64,000 bases of DNA from Silene conica (lineage: Eukaryota; Streptophyta; Magnoliopsida; Caryophyllales; Caryophyllaceae), in the NCBI GenBank assembly GCA_029255685.2, contig CM055313.2, positions 22,483,079 through 22,547,078 of the forward strand, read 5' to 3'. Positions 56,586 to 64,000 of the stretch are shown here, one piece after another (the stretch's first letter is position 1; each line of letters opens with the position of its first letter). The position numbers were made by a program, and so were the translations under genes. Below the pieces are notes generated by a model, which was not told the DNA's origin, did not search any database, and saw only the letters and a list, made by a program, of their open reading frames with translations.

Positions 56586-57082
56586 TAGGGGTGTGCAAAA
56601 TCCGGTCCGGACCGGAAAAATGGACCGGACCGGACCAGAATCTATCGGACAGGAACCGGAATTAAAAAATCTGGTCCGGTCTCAGGTCCACCATTTTTTA
56701 AGATTCCGGGTTCCGGTCCGGTCCGGTCCAGGAACGGTTTTTTCCGGTCCGGACCGGTTTGGACCGGATTTTATGTTTTTATATTTGTTTCCTAAAAAAT
56801 ATATTAAAATCCGGTTCAAACCGGTCTAACCGGTCCAAACCGGTCCAACCGGTCCATAATATTCAAATTCCGTTCTATAATTTTACCAATACATAATTTT
56901 GTCGGTTCATAATATTCAAATTCCGGTCCAACCGGTCCGGTCCGGTCTTGGACCGGAATTTTACGGTCCGGTTCCGGTCCTGATTTTTTATATTCCGGTC
57001 CGGTCCCGGTCCCGGTCCATCATTTTTGCCAATTCCGGTTCCGGTCCGGTCCGGTCCGATTTTGGACCGGTGCACAGCCCTA
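56586..57082. mobile_element. hAT-type element made of CCGGTCC modules
   Basis: Ends TAGGGGTGTGCA and, inverted, TAGGGCTGTGCA are flanked by the exact 8-bp duplication GTAACAGG (56578-56585 and 57083-57090). The interior is a dense array of CCGGTCC and GGACCGG in both orientations, self-complementary over long distances. No protein is encoded; open frames in it are artefacts of the repeat. Confidence 0.88.
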
Positions 57083-57576
57083 GTAACAGGGTTGGGCCAG
57101 ATTGGCCCGCTACATTCTCCAACTCTACGCCGCCCCACTGCCATCGATAGTCCCAACATAGATTTAGGTTGACTAATATGAATCATCATCCGCATTTGTG
57201 TAGGATTGAATCGACCAATACAGTCAAAGGTAGATACATAAAGGAAAAGAAAGTAGATAAAAGGTAAACAAAACAAGTCTGTCTTTAAACTAAAATAAGA
57301 ATAAGAAAAGCGCAAAACCAAGTTTCAAGGTTAAAACGGCAAAAGGAATTTGTAAAACAAACATCAAAGCCGTTTTCTTAAAACAAAAAAGAAACAAATA
57401 TTTAAGTAAAAATAAATAACAGATTAAAAATTATCTAAAATCAAACCAAATCTTTAACATGTATTCTTTTCTTCACAATATCCTCTCTATAACCATCTCA
57501 TTGATTCCCAAAAGCTTCATATCTTTTTCAATTACATTTATCCATATTTGTTTCGGTATTCTCCTTTCTCTAAAAA

Positions 57577-57602
57577 CTAGGTTGTAACCCGTGAAATTCA
57601 CG
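57577..57602 (-). mobile_element. Helitron 3' terminus, minus orientation
   Basis: On the minus strand the hairpin CCGTGAATTTCACGG is followed by GTTACAAC, then CTAG and host T. The body extends to higher coordinates; I could not place the 5' end. Confidence 0.65.
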
Positions 57603-57621
57603 GATCTATTTTTAGTATTTT

Positions 57622-57873
57622 AAATTAATATTGTTAATAATATAAAGATAAAGAAATTAATTATTTTAGAACTTTAATAATATGAAATTAATATTGTTAG
57701 TAATATAAAGATAAAGAAATTACTTATTTTAGAACTTTAATAATATGAAATTAATATGGTTAATAATATAAAAATAAAGAAATTAATTATTTTAGAACTT
57801 TAATAATATGAAATTAATATGGTTAATAATATAAAGATAAAGAAATTAATTATTTTAGAACTTTAGTAATATG
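57622..57873. repeat. Four-copy tandem array, 63-bp period
   Basis: Units starting AAATTAATATTGTTAATAAT lie at 57622, 57685, 57748 and 57811, with few differences. It is located just inside the minus-strand Helitron 3' end. Confidence 0.92.
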
Positions 57874-58237
57874 AAATATAAATAGATTAATTATTTACGG
57901 TAGATTCTGAACCTCTTTAACAATTGTTGGATATGACAAATAGATGTGTAATTCACCAGAAGTTGCAATTTCAGCCCCCTAATTTGCTTCCACAGTGAAT
58001 CCTGATAATTTATATAAATGTCGCTCGTTGATCTTGTTCTTGAATTTGTTAATGATACTCTCGCGTGTAGGGTTTCTTTTTATGTAGCTGCAATAGGATC
58101 ATATATTTTCCTGAATAAAAAAGATATAATAGGTTTTTTTTATGTAGCTGCAATATGATACTTGTAGAGTTGTAGTTGTTCGGTTATTATGGATTTTTGT
58201 GGATGGTATCAAATTATACGGTTGCTGGGATTTAGCA

Positions 58238-59973
58238 TGTGATAACTACGTTATCGACCTCATTCTCATTGCCATTTCCCTCTACTTTGTCTAGTTTTCG
58301 TATCGTTTCTCCCGTATTTATCCCTTTTTTAGCCTTAAATAACGTTACATGCTATTTTTCATGCGATTTCTATGTTTTTGTAGCAATGTTGCGTTGTTAT
58401 AGGTGTTTCGGGGTCTTTACGGAAGTGTCGAGAAGCCTACAAGCCGAGAAACCGTTCTTTAAACCTTTCTGGGTGTATCTAGCTCGAAGTCGGGCGTAAC
58501 TCAGGCAGTGGGGTGTTCCTACACACACCAAAAAATCAAAGCCAGGCGTAATTCAGGCGGTCAGGTGTTCCAACACCTAACTTGTCCAAGCTACACCCAA
58601 GAGAAATGAAGAATAAGACAAAATAAGGAAGCCGGGTGTAATTGGGCTCCATCCGGCGTAGCTCGGACACGGCCGGCGTACGCAACGCCGGATGGACCCT
58701 TTTACGTGGTCTTTTGTTGTTCTTAAGTGGGCTTTCACCCCCACTTAAGCCCTTTATATATATACTCTTTTTTTCAGAAATTTATAGGCATCCCAACACA
58801 ATTCAAGCATTAGAATATCTCTTTCATCTTACCTTAGGATTTTTAGTAGTATTGAGGAAGAAAGTTTCTAGGGTTTGGGTTCTTGAGGAAATTGTTCATC
58901 CATTTTCGAATCAACCTTGTTCTTGTCAATTTGGTATTTTAATCTTACCTTTAATCTTTCTTTGAATCTTATTTTGTTGTTTAATTCATCTTTTTGCTCT
59001 TCTCATATCACATCTTCTACTTGGTAGTTTGTTCTTATGACTTAGATGTTGTTGCTTGATCATATGTTATTCGCATCCTTAATCATCAAAAACATGTTCG
59101 CTATCCTTAGATCACATTTATTTATTAGTCTCGAAACCCTAAACATGATTAGTGAGTAGACCTTCTTTTAGGGGGTGGTTTGACCTTAAGCATGTTGACT
59201 TCTTAAAATGGGTGTTATGTTGGGTTGTAAAAGGTAAAGGGGTTGAGGTTTATCAAGGGGTTTGACTTGATTAATGTTTAACTTGGGGTTTTTGAATCGG
59301 GAGACTTTTTAACCCTTGACCATCAATGAAAATTGATTAGGTTTAGAAGTTGACCACCCTAGTTAGGCTAGTTATCGACCTAGATTGAACCCGAGAGGGG
59401 GAATTTGGGCTGGGTACCTTTGGTATTCGGTTAGAAAGCGGTCCTCGAGAGAGGAAGTGGGAAGACCGGGATTTGACTTGTTTTGATCCTTTGGCCTAGG
59501 AAAGAGGGGGTTGGGGTTTGGCCAACCTTAGTCGTCTTGATCCTAGAGTCCGGAGTAGTCCAAGTCATGAACCCGAGAGGGGTATGGGGAGGCAATCCTA
59601 GTGATACCTAGTGAGCCCGAGAGGGAGTCTTGGTACGAATTAGAGGAGTCTCCACTCAAACCCGCCACCTAAAGCAACCGAACGAATAGCCATTAAGGGA
59701 AGTCACATGTGAATTGGTTGAATCACCTCGTAGTCCCTTCTTAATTTGAGTAAATCGTTTTAATCTTAATCTAGTTTGCTTTCCTTAGTTTTCGTTTACT
59801 TCAAGTTGTTAGTTTTAGTTCCTTAGTCTTAAACAAACTCAATATTTGCTCGACTTAGCTAAGCATAAAGGTAGAACAATAGGTACTCAACAAACTACTC
59901 CCTGTGGACCGACCCTCGATATTTGCTACGATTATTCGTACACTTGCGAGGCTATCTTTAAAGCTAGCTATCA
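58238..59973 (+). repeat. LTR of a Tat-type element (start uncertain)
   Basis: The end is fixed by TATCA followed after six bases by a tRNA-Asp type primer site. The start is placed at TGTGATAACTACG because it is the first plausible TG end. A TATA-like TTTATATATATAC lies at about 58752. The 3' part has CTCCCTGTGGACCGACCC, typical of LTRs in the Tat/Athila groups. Confidence 0.6.
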
Positions 59974-59979
59974 AGTTTT

Positions 59980-59997
59980 TGGCGCCGTTGCCGGGGA
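59980..59997 (+). other. Primer binding site, tRNA-Asp type
   Basis: TGGCGCCGTTGCCGGGGA is the well-known primer site of Athila and Tat/Ogre elements in plants. Confidence 0.88.
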
Positions 59998-62028
59998 GTA
60001 ACGGATTGATATCTCTTTGTTAGATCTTAGTTTAGCCTAAGTCATTTGTGTCACTAATCTTTTTAATCAAGTGTGTAGGTTCTTGCTTCCGTTTGAAAAT
60101 CCAAAGTGCACCTTGATCCTCCCCCTTATCCAAACTCTTTTGTTTTATTTTACTCTAGCTTTCTTTTTGTTAGTTAATTAATAGTTTAGTTGCATTTTCT
60201 TTTATTTTGTTTGTTTTCCTTTAGCCTCCTCCCTATATATTGTAAATAAATAAATATAAAGAGGAGGCCCAAAAAAAAGAAAAGAAAAAAAAAGAAAAAA
60301 AAACACATGTTCTTCTTTTTCAAAAAAAATCGAAAATAGCAAAATTTTTTTGCTTATTTTTGTATTTCTCAACCTTGCACTTGTCTCATCGAGGACGATG
60401 AGATTTCAGTGTGGGGAGGGGAAATATATTCTTTGTATATATTTCTTTTTGAGAAAATTTTAGAAAATACAAAAAAAATTGAAAAAATTGAAAAAATCCA
60501 AAAATATTGCATTGTATATATTTTGTGTTTTGTTTGTCCTAACCATGTTCATAGGTCGCGCACAAGAATGCATCGGAGAAGAATTCGGTAAAATTTCGCG
60601 TACTCTTTATTCTTATTTCTCCCTTTTCTTTTCATATTTATATATATGGAGGAGGATGAGATTATGTGATGATGGGTGTTCCTTTGGGGAACCGTTTTGG
60701 ATTTGGTTGTGTGCATCTATGTGTTGGTTGGATACCTTGCATTTAGTTTAGAGTAGACACTTAGTTTTATTATGGCATATGCATTATAATATGTGAATAT
60801 GTAGTTTGCATTCATGGCATGTAGTTTCTTTTAGTTAGTTTTGTTTTTGAAAACCCCTAGGGGGGAATTATGGCAAAAATACCTAGGCCTATGCAAATTT
60901 TCTTTCGGCATCTAACTTTGTTTATCTAGAATAGTTTTGAATCACCCTATTTAGTGCCCCTCTAGTATCTTTCATGACATTTTCCGCTACTAAGTCAAAG
61001 GTTTGCATGTGAGTCACCTTGTTCGACCCCATTTTGTTAAGGAGTGTCGATTAGGTGATCTTGGTGACCTTGGTAGTCTAGGTCGGATGGCAATTCCTAA
61101 GAAGTTTTTGATTTTTTTTTATGCTCAATTCACTTATTTTGGTTTTGGAAATCTTGATTTTGGAAAAAAAACAGAGAGAAACCTCTAAAAAATGTGTGTT
61201 TGAATAAAGTCTCTTGGTTTGGATGAAAGCTAACACTTCGATGTGCTTTGGGAGGAATGCCAATACCTTGGTTTCCCGCTTGGTCGTGAATTTGACTTCC
61301 CCGAAGACAGAGTGGATGTCCTCCGACAAGCTAACATCTAGAGTTTAACCGGTTGCCTAATAAGCGATTGGCGAAAACAAAGGTTGTTAGCACGCGTGGG
61401 ACAAGCCCTATCCGAACCATTTGAGAGCAAAAAGAAAAAAAAAAAACAAAAAAGAGAAAAGAAAAAGAAAAAAAAAGGGGGAAAAATTTATAATAAGAGG
61501 TAAAATTTTGAGTTTTTCTAACCTCTATAAAATGAGTTGAACATTTTACTTCAAGAATCTTTTTACTTTTGCCATCCCCTCTAGATGAACTTGGAACGAA
61601 CCACGACTCTTGCTTGACAAGAGTCTAGACCGTCTAATTTTTCACTTCTAAGCATATTGGGGATTCCCTTCCGTTTTCATCCGATCGCCTTTGACAAAGT
61701 AGTAGGAAAATGCATTTAAAAGTAGCCTAGACTTGCACTATCTTAGGGGGTGATTTGTAGCTATCCTTGTAAACCTAGTCACTTGTAAAATTTATATTTG
61801 TAAGGAGTATGTGTTTTTGCTTGATTTCCCACTAGGTAGTGACCGTCACCTCGATGAGGAAGGTGGCATTTCCTTTTGACCGGTGCATCCTATTTCTACC
61901 TTGCGTTTGAGCTTAGGATGCATCACAATTTTGTGCAAGACCCTACTTGCCTTGCGAGTTGTGCTTTACCTCATGAGCACAATTACGTGAGTTGAAGGGG
62001 CGTTGAGTGCGCTAATACTCATGCGGCT
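59998..62028 (+). mobile_element. Non-coding interior of the Tat-type element
   Basis: No gag or pol frame is present. GAGGACGATGAGATTTCAG followed by GTGTGGGGAGGG at about 60390-60420 is a word normally found in the 3' part of such elements. Poly-A/G tracts occur at 60260-60305 and 61430-61480. The copy is either a large derivative lacking coding genes (LARD-like) or internally deleted. It ends where another LTR begins at about 62029. Confidence 0.55.
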
Positions 62029-62772
62029 TGTAAAACCCCTCGCGAAAGCGGAAAATAAAATCATACAAAGTACTAAAAATGCAGCGGAATTAAAACTTTT
62101 GATGCTATAAATAAAACATGCGAGGTGCTTTAGAAATCTAAACATGCGAAAGATAAAACATAAATAAGTATATAAGTACTATACAAAAGCGGCCCGGGAT
62201 AGCATATCCCTACAGGCACCAAAATACGAAAATCATAAAGCTAAGGTCTAGCTAACGAATGGGTAAATCATCGATGAAGGATCATCGCTCGCTAGTCTCA
62301 ACGTAACCCCCTGCAAACAGCCTCAAGTACCTACACACACACAACATGTGCGCCACAGTCAGTGGGGAGTGACTAGAGCTCTCATAGCCACCTATTGTCA
62401 TACAACACCGAACATATAAATACAAGTATTATACTCCAACATAAATAATCATGTGAAGCATTTACATCAACATCTCAAAACTCCTATCATCATGCAAATA
62501 CTATGCAAAGGCTCTCAACCAACTTCGGAAACTATTTGGAAGGAAAGTCGGTTTCCCTTCCGGTTACCCGGCCGGGGGGTCTTTCAATCCAAACCATTTA
62601 CGAAACTAATTAAAGAGTCATCCAATGCCTTGGATGAACAATAATATAAACACAGTAATATACTCATCCATATCAACATACATATCTGACACTATACCAA
62701 CTCCAGGCAAGCAGATATAAAACAACAAGTATATAACACCGTACCCTAACTCAGGCAAGTATATACAACATT
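62029..62772 (-). repeat. LTR fragment of another gypsy-type element
   Basis: It starts TGTAAAACCCCTCGCG on the plus strand, the inverted end of an LTR. It continues with words such as CAGTGGGGAGTGACTAGAGC and CCAGGCAAGCAGATATAA. It is cut off at 62773 by a second LTR. Confidence 0.5.
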
Positions 62773-64000
62773 GTAACACCCCCATTTATTCAAGGGCCTG
62801 AACTAGGACCCCTCAGATAAATACAGGTGTTACCATCTCGGTTTCCCGAGGCAGTAGATACAAAGGAAGATAACAGTACTTTAAATTAAATTTAAACTCA
62901 AAACATGTTCTTACATAACCAAATTATAAAACTGTTCTGATACAAATGAAAGTACAACTCATCAACTACTATCAAGTGAGCTAGACTCTAGGCAGGTCCG
63001 GGTCCATGCTTCTCCCTTCCCTAAGCTCCCATAGTCTTTATACCTGTCAATCTGCTCCCCAATAATTTGGTTCATCACAGGTGATCACGAATACACAGGG
63101 TCAACCACGAGGTTGAGTAGAGAAAACTGTAAACAAACGCATTACTATAAATAGAAAGTTGAACTTCTCCACTCCGAATCACAGACCCTTTTTCTTCGCA
63201 CCAATCACAGACCCTTTATCTCCGCACCAAACACAGACCCTTTATCTCCGCACCAAACACAGACCCTTTATCTCCGCACCAAACACAGACCCTTTATCTC
63301 CGCACCATATCGTATCACAGAATTATATATCACAATATACCAATCATATAACAATACAGATGAACATAGTTAATATCAACCAATAAACAGATTACACATC
63401 TCATATAAGTAGTATTCCCCTACCTCAAACTGAAGAAGAAATGATAACTGCGCAACTGCCTCTAAAAATGCTCCACACGGAAACTTCCACCTAGATAAGT
63501 ATTACTTTAATTAATAACTTCCTAATACTCGTAGTACGCGTACACGTTCTATTTATAGCCACTTCCTATATTTAGAAAGCTTCCCAACAACCGAGTTACC
63601 CAAAATAGTAACTTTCTAAATATAGTAGCTTCTAAAAATAGTAACTCCCACAAATAAATAAACACTTGGGTTTTGAAATTCAAATCTAAACCTTTACCAT
63701 AAATAAAATACTACACCATAAAAACCAAATATACTAAAACCAACAATAGAAATAATAATAATAATAATAATAATGACATACATTCAAACAGCCCCTAAAA
63801 CCCGCCATCTACCAGCCCTTGACTCCCCGTGCTACACCACGAACACCATCGACAACAACCACCCCGTGTACCCCGTACCTCTGTCCAACCGCACGACCAC
63901 CACCAGAGTCCTCGTCCTCCACCGACGTGGTGAACCAGAGCCCACATCAGGCCTGGTTCATCACGCTAATGTCTGACCAGACCCAAAACACTCCACCTAC
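62773..64000 (-). mobile_element. LTR related to the 14-24 kb gypsy family, runs off the right edge
   Basis: From TGTAACACCCCCATTTATT onward this is a diverged inverted copy of the 3' part of the LTR at 21764-24114, including CTCGGTTTCCCGAGGCAG and the AACCACGAGGTTGAGTAG block. No primer site precedes it, so the element body lies to the right, or it is a solo LTR. Confidence 0.85.
63177..63306 (-). repeat. Minisatellite, 26-bp unit, about five copies
   Basis: The unit ACAGACCCTTTATCTCCGCACCAAAC repeats almost perfectly. The same motif occurs inverted in the LTRs at 15908-16035 and 23579-23706, where two unit types alternate instead. Confidence 0.9.

Noticed and set aside
56875..57321. 148-residue minus-strand open frame
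   Set aside because: Arises from CCGGTCC modules of the hAT element and runs out of it into unrelated sequence.

Overview
This is a 64 kb piece of a plant nuclear genome, most likely a eudicot. The evidence is four intron-containing genes of plant families and one intronless one, AT-rich intergenic DNA, and plant mobile elements of most major classes. Some LTR motifs made me think of Caryophyllales, but that is a weak guess.

Genes. (1) Left edge, minus strand: the first four coding exons of a serine/threonine protein phosphatase 5 (three TPR repeats), plus a 156-nt cassette exon encoding two hydrophobic segments. The catalytic exons lie beyond the window. (2) 28594-28900, minus strand: a two-exon gene for a conserved 71-residue one-pass membrane protein, with a long intron in its 5' UTR. 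(3) 33440-36208, plus strand: a complete two-exon glycerol-3-phosphate acyltransferase of the GPAT2/GPAT3 type, 501 residues. (4) 37741-38903, minus strand: a complete three-coding-exon CKS1 cyclin-dependent kinase subunit, 86 residues. (5) 43138-43737, minus strand: an intronless NHL/LEA-2 protein, 199 residues. An ankyrin-repeat gene fragment at about 36.6-37.0 kb is a pseudogene.

Mobile DNA fills the rest. 8.1-28.0 kb is a nest of Helitron ends, AT-rich tandem arrays, a young complete Ty3/gypsy chromovirus-type element (14093-24114, LTRs of 2351 bp differing at four positions by eye) and a solo LTR with its target duplication (25811-27376). 32-43 kb is gene-rich and carries MITEs, a hAT-type element, a Stowaway, a large-TIR element, a Helitron and a tRNA-like retroposon at the GPAT stop codon. 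45.5-54.5 kb is a decayed Ty1/copia element with TA...TA LTR ends; a LINE has inserted into one LTR, and an LTR-like piece has inserted into the LINE. 54.5-64 kb holds a GC-rich hAT element, a Helitron end, a probable Tat-type non-autonomous LTR element with a tRNA-Asp-type primer site, and pieces of two further LTRs on the minus strand.

The five protein genes are not functionally linked. I see no prokaryotic operon, CRISPR array or organelle gene. The most notable items are the frame-neutral membrane exon of PP5, the GC-AG intron in the same gene, the retroposon that duplicated the GPAT stop codon, and the datable nesting of mobile elements.
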